From Reinekea marina (GTDB taxonomy: Bacteria; Pseudomonadota; Gammaproteobacteria; Pseudomonadales; Natronospirillaceae): 64,000 nt of DNA. This document shows, in pieces, positions 9,673 to 19,182 of this stretch. Numbering within the stretch: position 1 is the first letter of the stretch; each line of letters starts with the position of its first letter. Under the pieces are notes generated by a model. It was not told the DNA's origin and did not search any database. It saw only the letters and a list, made by a program, of their open reading frames with translations. Both the position numbers and the translations under genes were made by a program. The stretch lies in assembly GCF_030409715.1 (NCBI RefSeq), contig NZ_JAUFQI010000001.1:2096501-2160500 (forward strand). The letters run 5' to 3'.

Positions 9673-9801
9673 TTTGAGAATAACTGCCGATAAGATAAGG
9701 GCGGTAATCAACTATGTTGGCGTTTGAAAGAAAACTCCACATATTTGAAAAATGTCTATAATCAATTAAACAGCAAATATTGTGCTACAACGGAGTATTG
9801 C

Positions 9802-11478
9802 ATGCGGAATTTGACCTTAACATTTAGAATATCGTTACTTGTAGTTTTATTAGTATGTGCATTGGGGTTTTTATCCGTTTTGATGGTCGCGGGTATTCAG
9901 CAAATTATTACTAACATCTCAGCGGACAATATCTACCGCCAATATGAGGTAAATAGCAGTAAATCTTGGCGTATAGTAGAGGAAAGCTACAGTGTCAGTG
10001 CTACCGTAGGTAATCAATTCACGGCTAGAGCTGCAACGATTGAAGAAGTAGACGAAGCCGCACTGCAAATGAGGAATGCACTCGCAGAGCTTGAATCAAC
10101 TGTGTTATCGCTCAATGATCAGCAAATAGCGCATTGGGACGAAACCATGGCAGATGTTGGTGAACCCTCAATTAGTGGTGAGCTAGGTCTATTTTCAGAA
10201 GATTACGAACGGCTTGTAGCGGCTTACGAAGGGATTTACAGCAGTTGGGCCAATCAAGCGGGCTTTAGTGCACGTAAAAGTGCACAGAAAGAAATTGATG
10301 CCTCGTTATCCTTAATGGATTTACGCATGCAAAGCATTGGTGATCATTACCAACGGTATACTTCTGTTTCAGCCGAGAATATCATTCAGACTCAAAAAGC
10401 CCGTATGAACTGGGTATTGCTCGTGGCTTTGGCGACTATTGTATCTTCCATTGCATTGTCTATTTTTATACTACGCAATATGAAAAAAGACCTCGCAAAA
10501 ATTGTGACAGAAACCAATTATGTGGCGCAAGGTGATTTAACGCGCCCCATAATTGTGTCTGAAGGTAAAAATGAGATCAGTGATGTGAATCGCTCGATCA
10601 ATACAATGCAAAATAAGCTTAAAGAGATGTTTTCTAACATCAATGAGCTGTCAAGTGAGCTGGGCAAGAGCACTAACTTACTGGAAGCCGACGGTGACAA
10701 TCGGCGTAGAGGTGCTGAGAAGCAAACGGAGAAAATTGAAGCGGTGCTAGCCACCTTTCAAAAGGTAGAGTATGCATCTCAGCAGGTTGAACACAACGCA
10801 ACGCGCGCGATTGATCAAAGTGACAGTGCTTCAGAGTTAGTAGAAAAAAGTGAACATATCATTCACGCAACGGCGACGGTGATTAAAGCCTTGGCTGAGA
10901 AAATCGAAGATGCGGTTAATATTATTTCTAACTTGAATGCTCAAACTGAGAACATTCAAAATATCTTGGGTGTAATTAAAGGTATCGCCGATCAGACTAA
11001 TTTACTTGCATTAAATGCTGCCATCGAAGCGGCAAGAGCTGGAGAGCAAGGCCGAGGCTTTGCCGTTGTTGCCGATGAAGTTCGAACACTTGCCATGCGC
11101 ACACAGCAGTCTACCCAAGAAATAGAATCTACGCTCGATACCTTGACGGTAAGTACTGGCAAGGCCGTAAAAGCTATTAACGAAAGCAAAGACGTTTCAG
11201 AGCAAAGTGTGACAAAAGCAACTGAAGCGGCCGAAGTTATGAGCAGTATTGGAACAACAGTCAGCGATATTAAAGCGATGTCTAGCGAGACAACCGTTTC
11301 GGCACAAGAGCAAATTCAATCTTTACAATCGCTCTCAGAAATTATTAATGATATTGCAGAAGTAGCGACTGATAACGCTAAACAAGCCAATTCTTCGAGT
11401 GTTATTACTGAGACATTAAGCAGCTTAAGCAAGAATCTGTTGAAATCTTTAGAAGATTTTAAATTTAATAAAGTTTAA
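9802..11478 (+). CDS. Methyl-accepting chemotaxis protein
   Basis: The chosen ATG at 9802 follows a CGGAG ribosome site (9791-9795) and gives 558 residues; an in-frame TTG 26 codons upstream adds no membrane segment. Layout: TM1 (about 7-30), a helical periplasmic sensor (about 31-198), TM2 (around [13 protein letters not shown]), a HAMP domain, then a long coiled-coil signalling domain. Its hairpin tip reads [20 protein letters not shown] and [12 protein letters not shown]. It relays ligand occupancy to CheA/CheW. The ligand is unknown. No CheB/CheR-binding pentapeptide is present at the C-terminus (ends DFKFNKV). No che genes are nearby, so it is an orphan receptor gene. Confidence 0.93.
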   Translation: MRNLTLTFRISLLVVLLVCALGFLSVLMVAGIQQIITNISADNIYRQYEVNSSKSWRIVEESYSVSATVGNQFTARAATIEEVDEAALQMRNALAELESTVLSLNDQQIAHWDETMADVGEPSISGELGLFSEDYERLVAAYEGIYSSWANQAGFSARKSAQKEIDASLSLMDLRMQSIGDHYQRYTSVSAENIIQTQKARMNWVLLVALATIVSSIALSIFILRNMKKDLAKIVTETNYVAQGDLTRPIIVSEGKNEISDVNRSINTMQNKLKEMFSNINELSSELGKSTNLLEADGDNRRRGAEKQTEKIEAVLATFQKVEYASQQVEHNATRAIDQSDSASELVEKSEHIIHATATVIKALAEKIEDAVNIISNLNAQTENIQNILGVIKGIADQTNLLALNAAIEAARAGEQGRGFAVVADEVRTLAMRTQQSTQEIESTLDTLTVSTGKAVKAINESKDVSEQSVTKATEAAEVMSSIGTTVSDIKAMSSETTVSAQEQIQSLQSLSEIINDIAEVATDNAKQANSSSVITETLSSLSKNLLKSLEDFKFNKV

Positions 11479-11481
11479 TAA

Positions 11482-11510
11482 TAAAAAAAGCGGGCTTCTT
11501 AAAGCCCGCT
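11482..11510 (-). terminator. Rho-independent terminator of the esterase gene
   Basis: Stem AGCGGGCTT (11489-11497) pairs with AAGCCCGCT (11502-11510). On the minus strand it is followed by a run of seven T, so it mainly serves the esterase gene. It may also stop the converging chemoreceptor transcript. Confidence 0.85.
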
Positions 11511-11531
11511 ATTACTTTCAGTCAGTCCATA

Positions 11532-13229
11532 TTATGGGCATTGACCCACTTCAAAAATGCCATCAGAAGTTTCTGCAACCCAACTATAAGAGCCCGACAC
11601 ACCACCTAAATAATCATTGCCTCCAACGGTGTAGTAACCCATTGAATAATACGCCCGTGAATTATTAGAGTGCTGCAAATTCGATCCATACCATTGTTGG
11701 CATTCAAATGAACTTGGTGGTGGTGGGGTGCTATGGCAAGCCGCAGGCTCAATTAAATACCATAAACCAGGTTCACCCTCCGTTAACGTCACCGTACTCC
11801 AGCTATCCCATGCAAAGCCAATGTCGTTTTGGTCACCGGTAGAGATAGCTCTTAAGTTATATGAGCCGCCGGCATTAGCACGACCAGCTTGAATATGGTC
11901 GCTGGGTGATGAATTGCTCACCGCGCATGTTTCAGTAGGAGCGTTAGGGTCGTAAACCTCAATAGTACGAGTTGCTGTACCAGTATAGTTATCGGAATCT
12001 GTTGCGCTATAACTACAGTAGTAATCGCCAACTATGGCCGTGTTCACGTTACAACTAGATTGCACAACTAAACTGCCATCTTCTGCATCATAAGCCGTGG
12101 CACCTGGATCGTTAAAGCTATTGCCAAGAGCGATTAACATAGGGTTTGCGCCATTCATTGTAATGATGGGTTTGTTAACAGACGTGCCAGCCTGTTTAGG
12201 GTGGCGATTAAAGAAATCCCAAATTATATCCGGCATGCTTGGTCCAAGTTTAATAGACCATTTGCCGTTGTTACCGTTTTGGCCGCCAATCCAATAGTGA
12301 CCATGGTTTGTGTCTTGCGTGTTTGGTGTACTTAATGGACCATTGTAAAAAACAGTTTCTACAATAGAGCGTGAGCCAACATTGCCATCTTGAGTAAAGA
12401 ACTCGTGCTCACAACCATAATCATTACTGCCATTTACCGGCGAACAGTTTTCTATTTTTGCTCGGGTTTCACTCGGGGAATTAAAGTTTTCGGAACCAAA
12501 GACTAGTAAATGACTGTCGCGAATGTTTCGCCCAGCGGGTTGAACGACAGTACAATCATTTTCACTTTGAATAACCATCATAGGAATAGGGTAATCATCA
12601 TCTAGTTCCTGATTGATATCGTTAGCAACTCTTCCAACTGAATGGAATGTTGCGTTACCAGGGCATTGACCACTTAAAGAAACAGACGCTGCATCCTCTC
12701 CATATGGTAACCCTGCTACCGAGGCTGAAGCCGCCCAATATTCGTTATGAGTAATGGCCGCTACTTCGGCCATTGCACCACCTGAAGATAGCCCTGTGAT
12801 GTAGCGGCGATTAGGGTCAATACTAAATTCTTGTTCAACTAAAAGCCCAATTTGATGTAAGTCTTCAGCTTCCCCAGAGCCTTCGTGGCGGTGATTTTCA
12901 AACCAAAATCCCCAGCAATTTTCATTACGTAACCCATCGTAACTCGTAATAAATGGCATTACTAAAACAAAACCATATTGGTCGGCGGCATCGACTAACC
13001 CCCAATCGTTTTTCACATCGGTATTCGTTTGTTTGCAGCCATGCAAAGCCATAACCATAGGTGCAGAGCTGGTTGCTCCAGTTGGTACATACACTTCAAA
13101 TTGTCTTGTTTGTGATGCTGTATAAGATTGTTGATAAAGTGTTCTAGAATAGAAAGTTCCAGCAACAACGGTTGCACTGGAAAGTGAAAATAGGGCGATC
13201 ATTAAATAGCCCATGAGTCGGTAGTTCAT
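11532..13229 (-). CDS. Secreted PHB-depolymerase-family esterase with Ig-like and C-terminal binding modules
   Basis: A 565-residue exported protein. The signal peptide is about residues 1-24. An alpha/beta-hydrolase domain of the PHB depolymerase/feruloyl-esterase class follows: oxyanion segment MALHGCKQ, nucleophile elbow GLSSGG with Ser148, late TNHGHYWIGG with the catalytic His. Next comes a DUF5011/HYR-like module (about 352-430, NDPGATAYDAEDGS), then a region with GRAN and paired Cys as in extracellular PHB depolymerases. A Pro-rich linker (TPPPPSS) and a C-terminal aromatic module (YYSMGYYTVGGNDYLGG) that may bind polymer complete it. Probable role: hydrolysis of a polyester or esterified polysaccharide outside the cell, plausibly after T2SS export. 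An AGGAG site precedes the ATG. Confidence 0.88.
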   Translation of the reverse strand: MNYRLMGYLMIALFSLSSATVVAGTFYSRTLYQQSYTASQTRQFEVYVPTGATSSAPMVMALHGCKQTNTDVKNDWGLVDAADQYGFVLVMPFITSYDGLRNENCWGFWFENHRHEGSGEAEDLHQIGLLVEQEFSIDPNRRYITGLSSGGAMAEVAAITHNEYWAASASVAGLPYGEDAASVSLSGQCPGNATFHSVGRVANDINQELDDDYPIPMMVIQSENDCTVVQPAGRNIRDSHLLVFGSENFNSPSETRAKIENCSPVNGSNDYGCEHEFFTQDGNVGSRSIVETVFYNGPLSTPNTQDTNHGHYWIGGQNGNNGKWSIKLGPSMPDIIWDFFNRHPKQAGTSVNKPIITMNGANPMLIALGNSFNDPGATAYDAEDGSLVVQSSCNVNTAIVGDYYCSYSATDSDNYTGTATRTIEVYDPNAPTETCAVSNSSPSDHIQAGRANAGGSYNLRAISTGDQNDIGFAWDSWSTVTLTEGEPGLWYLIEPAACHSTPPPPSSFECQQWYGSNLQHSNNSRAYYSMGYYTVGGNDYLGGVSGSYSWVAETSDGIFEVGQCP

Positions 13230-13240
13230 TTGTCTCTCCT

Positions 13241-13262
13241 CGTTATTTTTATTTTAATAACG
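13241..13262. repeat. Short inverted repeat just upstream of the esterase ribosome site
   Basis: CGTTATT (13241-13247) and AATAACG (13256-13262) form a 7-bp stem immediately before the AGGAG of the esterase gene. It could be a 5' mRNA stabilising hairpin or an operator half-site pair. Function is inferred only. Confidence 0.35.
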
Positions 13263-13395
13263 TAGACATGAGACCCCAATTTTCGCTAGTCGTCATCAGA
13301 GTGGCTCACTCTACGGCCACGACTGCTCAACATGGTTCTGATACTATGGCTGTTCAAATAACAAACAGATATCGTAAGATAGGAGGAGGTTAAAA

Positions 13396-13452
13396 ATGAT
13401 GAGGTTGAGCGAAAAAAAACATGCCCACTTCCGATTGTTGGCCGTGGGCTGA
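13396..13452 (+). CDS. Possible 18-codon small ORF with strong ribosome site
   Basis: ATG ATG at 13396 is preceded by AGGAGGAGG (13381-13389), a near-ideal Shine-Dalgarno sequence at good spacing. It encodes MMRLSEKKHAHFRLLAVG and stops at 13450-13452. The ORF overlaps the terminator hairpin of the symporter gene on the other strand, so its composition is constrained by that structure. No gene follows on the plus strand. Coincidence is the likelier explanation. Confidence 0.2.
   Translation: MMRLSEKKHAHFRLLAVG
13412..13449 (-). terminator. Rho-independent terminator of the symporter gene
   Basis: On the minus strand GCCCAC (13449-13444) pairs with GTGGGC (13428-13423) and is followed after three bases by a run of T (13419-13412), just past the symporter stop codon. 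Confidence 0.75.
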
Positions 13453-13463
13453 ATAGTTTTCTA

Positions 13464-14960
13464 CTAAGCTTTTTCTTTTTGCTTTAATCGATTTTCCCAA
13501 AAAGTTGCGTTTTTAATGCCTAGTTTTACTGGGTCAAACGTAATTGGTCCGCCTGCTTTTTTCTGGTCTTCGTAATCTTTCAGGCAACGCATAGTTGGCT
13601 TATACATCATGAAAATAACTAAGATGCCGACGATGTTTACCCAAGCCATTAAGCCAACGCCAACATCTCCTAAGTTCCATATGTAGCCGGCACTGTTAAC
13701 GGTGCCGTAAGCGACCATAAACATAATAAGGAATTTGAAAACCATAGAAGGCAAACGATTGTTGAGTAATCGATTCAAATACACAACGTTGGTTTCGGTA
13801 ATGTAGTAGTAAGCCAAAATCGTCGTAAACGCAAAGAAAAATAAGGCGATGCCAACGAACACTTGACCAAACTGCCCAAATACACTGTATAAAGCCATTT
13901 GCGTAAAGGCAGCTGAACCAATTTCAGTTGATGCATCAATATGTTGAATAATGAACGAGCCATCGGATAGTGTGCCAACAACGTTGTATTGCTGAGTGAT
14001 TAAAATCATTAATGCCGTTGCAGTACATACGAAAAGAGTATCGACGTAAACAGAAAATGCCTGAACTAAACCTTGCTGAGAAGGGTGGTCTACCTCTGCT
14101 GCAGCGGCTGCATGTGGCCCTGTACCTTGACCTGCCTCATTAGAATAGATGCCACGCTTAACACCCCAACCAATGGCGGCACCAAAACCGGCTTGCGCAG
14201 AAAAAGCATCGCTGAATATTAACGCAAAAATGCCAGGCACTTTATCGAAGTTTAAGAATACAATGATCAAGGCCATGATGATGTAGCCTAGTGCCATAAA
14301 AGGAACAACGACTTGCGTAAATGAAGCAATGCGCTTAATGCCACCAAATATAATGAAACCCAATACCAGTAAAATAATCGCCAAAGCCACTAGCTTATGC
14401 GATCCAACATCGCCAAAAGCAGTAGAAACAATATTGCCACCACCAAATATTTGCGTAACAGCGTTACCAACTGCATTGGCTTGAACGCCGGGTAGAAAAA
14501 TTCCGCAAGCTATAATTGCAGAGATTGCAAAAACAACCCCTAACCAACGCCAGCCTAAGCAACGCTCAAAATAATAGGCAGGGCCGCCGCGGTATTCACC
14601 TTCTTCTTCAACTTTATATAGCTGACCTAAAGTCGATTCAACATAAGCCGTACTGGCCCCTAAAAAGGCAACGACCCACATCCAAAAAATAGCACCAGGA
14701 CCACCAAAGCCAATGGCCGCGGCCACACCGGCAATGTTACCAACACCTACGCGACCCGATAGAGAAACCGCCAACGCCTGGAAAGAAGAAATACCTTTTT
14801 CAGACGTATTGCCATTTAGCAGCAGCTTCCACATTTCTTTAAAATGCCGAACCTGACCAAAACGCGTTAATATTGAATAGAATAAGCCTGCGCCTAGGCA
14901 AAGGTATATAAGAGCTTCGCTCCAAATAAACCCATTGAGCGTAGAAATAAATGCTTCCAT
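13464..14960 (-). CDS. Sodium:alanine/glycine symporter, AGCS family
   Basis: A 498-residue inner-membrane protein with about ten to eleven hydrophobic segments. Signature stretches of the alanine or glycine:cation symporter family are GRVGVGNIAGVAAAIGFGGP (about 69-88), STAYVESTLGQLYK, and RGIYSNEAGQGTGPHAAAAA in the middle. The family imports small neutral amino acids with Na+, in keeping with a marine host. Whether alanine, glycine or another amino acid is preferred cannot be told. It is monocistronic with its own terminator. Confidence 0.93.
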   Translation of the reverse strand: MEAFISTLNGFIWSEALIYLCLGAGLFYSILTRFGQVRHFKEMWKLLLNGNTSEKGISSFQALAVSLSGRVGVGNIAGVAAAIGFGGPGAIFWMWVVAFLGASTAYVESTLGQLYKVEEEGEYRGGPAYYFERCLGWRWLGVVFAISAIIACGIFLPGVQANAVGNAVTQIFGGGNIVSTAFGDVGSHKLVALAIILLVLGFIIFGGIKRIASFTQVVVPFMALGYIIMALIIVFLNFDKVPGIFALIFSDAFSAQAGFGAAIGWGVKRGIYSNEAGQGTGPHAAAAAEVDHPSQQGLVQAFSVYVDTLFVCTATALMILITQQYNVVGTLSDGSFIIQHIDASTEIGSAAFTQMALYSVFGQFGQVFVGIALFFFAFTTILAYYYITETNVVYLNRLLNNRLPSMVFKFLIMFMVAYGTVNSAGYIWNLGDVGVGLMAWVNIVGILVIFMMYKPTMRCLKDYEDQKKAGGPITFDPVKLGIKNATFWENRLKQKEKA

Positions 14961-15156
14961 TTTGTTTCCTTATTGTTGTTGTCTAAATTAAATCGCCAGA
15001 ATGCTATTCACTTTGACCATTAAAAACAATGTCGATTAGGGAAAAACTGTAAGAAAGTGGAGGATTTTGTAAGGCGCTATGAGCAGTCTGATAATGTTTG
15101 TATGGTTTGTTTTTAACCCATATTATAAAAGCTATACAATGCAAAAGGGGAATTTA

Positions 15157-15843
15157 ATGAGTGTGATATTTTGGGATTTTGACGGCACTTTAGCGAGCCG
15201 ACAAGGAATGTGGTCTGGCGCGTTAGTAAACTTAGTTCAAAGATATTTCCCTGAATCTGAAATAAAAATAGACGATATTCGGCCGCATCTAAAAAATTGA
15301 TTTCCTTGGCATGAGCCACTAAAGAATTACGGTAGTCGAAGCGCTGATGATTGGTGGGCTGAAATGCAACGAGTATTTAGCAGTGCTCATATAAATGTGG
15401 GATTAGCATCGAATGACGCAAAAAAATTATCTGGCTTAGTTAAGGATGAGTACCTTAACCCAGAATACTGGACGGTTTATGATGATGTAAAGGGTTGTCT
15501 TTTAAAACTGACTGAATTGGGTTGGAAGCAAATAATACTAAGCAACCATGTTCCAGAATTACCGTCACTTGTACATAAATTGGATTTAACTCAATATTTT
15601 GATGAAATAATAACCTCCGCCAACGTAGGTTTTGAGAAGCCAAACAAAGCAATTTATGAAGCTGCAAAAGATAGAGTTAATGTGCAATCAAAAATATGGA
15701 TGATTGGCGATAATTATAAGGCTGATGTTGAAGGCGCTGAGCTATGTGGTATACCTGCAATTTTAGTTCGCAATCATAATGATGCGGCCATGCGAAGTTC
15801 ATTGTCATTATCTGGCATAGCCGATATTGTCGGAAAAGCTTAA
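15157..15843 (+). pseudogene. HAD-superfamily hydrolase gene interrupted by one in-frame TGA
   Basis: Starting at ATG 15157 with an AGGGG ribosome site (15145-15149), the frame encodes HAD motif I as FWDFDGTLA, then reads HLKN, a TGA at 15298-15300, then FPWHEPL in the same frame to a natural stop at 15843. Motif II is ILSNH, motif III Lys is in FEKPNKAIY, and motif IV is MIGDNYKADVEGA. Apart from the TGA the protein would be a complete 228-residue phosphatase of the phosphoglycolate-phosphatase-like type. A glycine before FPWH would be expected, and GGA to TGA is one base change. There is no frameshift. Either a recent nonsense mutation, a sequencing error, or unusual readthrough explains it. 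Confidence 0.8.
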
Positions 15844-16027
15844 GAGTCTAAGGCGCTAAACTAAATAGGTTTCATTTGAAAAGGTTTTAAAACTTGAATT
15901 GTCATAAGTACTTAGCTTGTAACTGAAACAGGGTATCTAACCTCTGCTATTATTTCCGATACTGTTCAGTACTCGACATAAGGTAATATGCCCGTTAGAA
16001 TAGCTTACAGACCAATTAGTGATCTTG

Positions 16028-17260
16028 ATGCCTATGAAAATCGATAACCCAACGCCGTTGTTTCCTAAGCAAGACGATTTTAAACAATTTGATATGCGTG
16101 ACTATCCAAATATTGAGCCTGTTTTAAATGAAGCTTGGAAACTTAAAGATTGGCAGCAAGCTTTTGATTTTTTAGCCTACATCAACCGCAATAAGTCAAA
16201 AAACACCTTTACGCGCTTTCGCAGTGAAATTGAAAAGCTGTTGCTTTGGTGCTTTTTGGTTAAGCAATCGCCTTTAGAATCACTCAGGAAATCGGATATT
16301 CTCGAATACATCGATTTTTTCTGGAGCCCGCCAAAACATTGGATGGCTTTTAACAACTACGATCGATTCGTACTATCTGAAGGTAGATTCCTAGTTAACG
16401 AGAAATGGATGCCTTATAAGGTTTCTACTCCGAAAGCGTCTAAAATAAAGGCCGATAAGTCTAAATACCGTCCGTCACAACAGTCGCTCGCATCTTTATT
16501 TACAGCAAATAATGCCTTTTTTAAGCATTTGATTGATGAAGAATACCTTATAGGCAACCCAGTGCCATTAGCCAAAAAAGACTGCCGGTATTTCATCAAA
16601 GACGCTCAGGTTAAGAAAATAAAGCGCTTATCTGAAGATCAATGGGCTTATGTGCTAACAACCGCAATAGATTTAGCCGATAACGATGCTTTTTATGAAC
16701 GCAGTTTATTTTTAATTATTACATTAAAAACTCTGTTTTTACGTATTTCAGAACTGTCTGATCGGGATGAATGGAGCCCAACTATGGGCGATTTTTGGAA
16801 AGATCACGACGGTAATTGGTGGCTAAAAGTTTATGGAAAAGGGCGCAAAATACGCGATGTATCGGTACCTGCTAGCTATTTAGACTATTTACGTCGTTAT
16901 CGAGCCAGTCAAAGTTTACCATCACTGCCCTCACCCAATGAGCCCTCGCCTATTATATTTAAACTACGCGGCCCTGGCAGCCCAACTTCTCGTCAGTTAA
17001 CACGGTTAATACAAGAACTGTTCGATATCGCTCATGACAAAATGGTCAAAGAAAAAGGTGTGGAGGAATCGCAACAACTAAAAGAATCCTCTACGCATTG
17101 GCTAAGGCATACAGGCGCTAGCATGGAGATTGAGCGTGGCCGTGACATGAAAGATTTATCGGACGATTTAGGGCACTCGAGCATGGCCACAACAGATACT
17201 GTATACGTGCAGTCAGAAAACAAAAAGAGAGCAGAGAGTGGTAAGGAAAGGAAAGTATAA
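16028..17260 (+). CDS. Tyrosine recombinase / phage-type integrase
   Basis: A 410-residue site-specific recombinase; the ATG at 16028 is preferred to a GTG three codons upstream. An N-terminal SAM-like core-binding region (about 40-170) is followed by a catalytic domain with the full residue set: Arg in LFLRISEL, Lys in GKGRKIRD, HxxR as HWLRHTGAS, His in LGHSSMATT, and the nucleophile Tyr in TDTVYVQ. No partner recombinase, excisionase, cargo or repeat-bounded island is visible. It lies between a broken HAD gene and a DUF2789 gene. It could be a domesticated or solitary integrase whose target is elsewhere. Confidence 0.9.
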   Translation: MPMKIDNPTPLFPKQDDFKQFDMRDYPNIEPVLNEAWKLKDWQQAFDFLAYINRNKSKNTFTRFRSEIEKLLLWCFLVKQSPLESLRKSDILEYIDFFWSPPKHWMAFNNYDRFVLSEGRFLVNEKWMPYKVSTPKASKIKADKSKYRPSQQSLASLFTANNAFFKHLIDEEYLIGNPVPLAKKDCRYFIKDAQVKKIKRLSEDQWAYVLTTAIDLADNDAFYERSLFLIITLKTLFLRISELSDRDEWSPTMGDFWKDHDGNWWLKVYGKGRKIRDVSVPASYLDYLRRYRASQSLPSLPSPNEPSPIIFKLRGPGSPTSRQLTRLIQELFDIAHDKMVKEKGVEESQQLKESSTHWLRHTGASMEIERGRDMKDLSDDLGHSSMATTDTVYVQSENKKRAESGKERKV

Positions 17261-17355
17261 GCTGCACTATTACTATCTATTTAAATGGAATCTGCATAAT
17301 TGCTAGCAAACTACTACACTAAGTCGACCTGCTACAATCTTAAAGAGGAGCAAAA

Positions 17356-17589
17356 ATGGATACCACGGATCACAGCCACATGGCATCACTATTTGAGCAA
17401 TTAGGTCTTTCGGCTTCAAATGAAGATATTGAACGTTTCGTTTCTACTCATAGACTCGATGCTGGCGTTGCAATAGAAAAAGCGCCTTTTTGGAAGCCTA
17501 ATCAGGCCAGTTTTTTAAAAGAATCGATTAATGAAGATTCTGACTGGGCTGAGCTAGTCGATCAGCTGGCGGTATTGCTAAGAGCATAG
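17356..17589 (+). CDS. DUF2789 family protein
   Basis: A 77-residue protein with an AGAGGAG ribosome site directly upstream. It matches the small all-helical DUF2789 family by length and by the pattern MASLFEQLGL...FV.TH.L......KAPFW...Q..FL.E....DSDW...VDQL. The function of this family is unknown. It lies 95 bases after the integrase gene on the same strand but has its own strong ribosome site and is probably independent host DNA. Confidence 0.8.
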   Translation: MDTTDHSHMASLFEQLGLSASNEDIERFVSTHRLDAGVAIEKAPFWKPNQASFLKESINEDSDWAELVDQLAVLLRA

Positions 17590-17655
17590 TCAACCAGCAA
17601 TTTAGATCCAATACTTTAATGCCAGCTAACGCCGACTTTGCGATAGACTCAACCA

Positions 17656-18831
17656 TTAGAAAAACGCCTGAAGACCCGTTTGTGCACGCCCGAGAATAAG
17701 CGCATGTACATCGTGCGTACCCTCGTAGGTATTCACAGCTTCTAGGTTCATTACATGACGTATAACGCCGTATTCATCACTGATTCCGTTTCCGCCGTGC
17801 ATATCACGAGCGACTCGTGCGATATCCAATGCTTTACCTGTGTTATTACGTTTCATGAGTGAAATGAGTTCGACTGGGCAAGCACCGTTGTCCATTAATT
17901 GACCCATGCGTAATGCACCTTGCAATCCTAAGCTAATCTCAGTTTGCATGTCGGCCAATTTCTTTTGAATCAGCTGTGTAGCGGCTAATGGTTTTCCAAA
18001 CTGAACACGTTCCATGACATACGATTGTGCCGCATGCCAGCAAGCTTCAGCGGCGCCCATTGAGCCCCATGCAATGCCGTAGCGAGCTTTATTTAAACAA
18101 CCAAACGGACCTTTTAATCCAGTAACTTTAGGAAATATATTGGCTTCAGGCACAAATACGTCTTCCATGACAATTTCACCCGTTGTTGAGGCTCTCAAAC
18201 TAAATTTGCCCTCAATTTTAGGTGTGCTTAAACCATTCATATCGCGCTCAAGTATAAATCCGCGAATCTCATCCTCTAGTTTGGCCCAAACAACGAATAC
18301 ATCGGCAATGGGCGAATTCGTGATCCACATCTTTGCACCGTTTAAAATGTAGCCATTGTCGGTCTTAACGGCTTTAGCTCGCATGCTTGCAGGGTCAGAA
18401 CCAGCATCGGGCTCGGTTAAGCCAAAGCAACCTACAAATTCTCCGCTCGCTAATTTTGGGAGATACTTCATGCGCTGTTCTTCACTGCCGTAGTCATAAA
18501 TGGGGTGCATAACTAGGGAAGATTGAACACTCATAACAGAGCGGTAACCGCTATCTACCCGCTCTACTTCTCGGGCGATCAAGCCATAAGCGACGTAAGT
18601 GGCATCGGCACCACCATATTGCGCTGGCAAAGTTGCACCTAACATACCTAATGCGCCTAACTCTTTCATAATGTTGGCATCGAAATGCTCTTCACGGTTG
18701 GCCATTTGTGCTCTAGGTAATAGCTCGCCCTGACAATAATCGCGCGCGGCTTCCATGATCATAAGCTCGTCATTTGTAATTTGGCTATTAATCAAGAATG
18801 GGTCTTTCCAATCGAAGTGGGTGCGAGGCAT
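17656..18831 (-). CDS. gcdH: Glutaryl-CoA dehydrogenase
   Basis: A 391-residue acyl-CoA dehydrogenase that oxidatively decarboxylates glutaryl-CoA to crotonyl-CoA in lysine/tryptophan-type degradation. The GcdH subfamily is indicated by FDWKDPFLI at the N-terminus, [14 protein letters not shown] for FAD/substrate, [19 protein letters not shown] and the catalytic Glu in [12 protein letters not shown] (about 370). Electrons would go to EtfAB and then to ETF-QO, both encoded near 45-48 kb. The LysR regulator and CoA-transferase often found next to gcdH are absent here. Confidence 0.95.
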   Translation of the reverse strand: MPRTHFDWKDPFLINSQITNDELMIMEAARDYCQGELLPRAQMANREEHFDANIMKELGALGMLGATLPAQYGGADATYVAYGLIAREVERVDSGYRSVMSVQSSLVMHPIYDYGSEEQRMKYLPKLASGEFVGCFGLTEPDAGSDPASMRAKAVKTDNGYILNGAKMWITNSPIADVFVVWAKLEDEIRGFILERDMNGLSTPKIEGKFSLRASTTGEIVMEDVFVPEANIFPKVTGLKGPFGCLNKARYGIAWGSMGAAEACWHAAQSYVMERVQFGKPLAATQLIQKKLADMQTEISLGLQGALRMGQLMDNGACPVELISLMKRNNTGKALDIARVARDMHGGNGISDEYGVIRHVMNLEAVNTYEGTHDVHALILGRAQTGLQAFF

Positions 18832-19136
18832 GTTTAATTCCTATTGCTTTAGTTTATTTGTTAGAGCCACCTTACTAAAAACTTTTGAAAAGATATATTT
18901 TATAGTTTCTATCAAAATTTAGGGATAGTCCTACCTGCCCTGAGCATTGCGATTAAAACCTTAGAAGAATAAACCGCTCTTAAACTGATCAACCGAAGTA
19001 ATCGTACAATGTTACTTACCTCAGATGGCAATGCATTACTTAATATCCCAGAATTTTTTACCATATAAGTAAAATAAAATAGCCAAACTAAACTGCTCTT
19101 AAGCATTTTGTATGCTGTCCTATTTAAATACTTAAA
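18832..19136. other. AT-rich intergenic region upstream of gcdH
   Basis: About 300 bases without a convincing gene. A 64-codon minus-strand ORF (18912-19106) has no ribosome site and an unremarkable sequence, so I do not call it. The region should contain the gcdH promoter, but no clear -35/-10 pair was identified. Confidence 0.5.
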
Positions 19137-19168
19137 ATAAAAAAGCCACCTTAATTGGTGGCTTTTAG
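19137..19168 (-). terminator. Rho-independent terminator after choV
   Basis: Stem AAAAGCCACC (19141-19150) pairs with GGTGGCTTTT (19157-19166) around a 6-base loop. Minus-strand T residues follow, 17 bases past the choV stop. Confidence 0.88.
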
Positions 19169-19182
19169 TGTGAATAATGCAA

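Noticed and set aside
15298..15300. TGA as a selenocysteine codon in the HAD gene
   Set aside because: The expected residue is Gly, HAD hydrolases are not known selenoproteins, and no downstream SECIS-like hairpin stood out.
16028..17260. XerC/XerD assignment for the tyrosine recombinase
   Set aside because: Length (about 410 aa) and N-terminal region differ from the about 300-residue Xer proteins, and no dif-like site was seen.
18912..19106. 64-codon minus-strand ORF upstream of gcdH
   Set aside because: No ribosome site, no recognisable family, and an AT-rich composition; likely noncoding.
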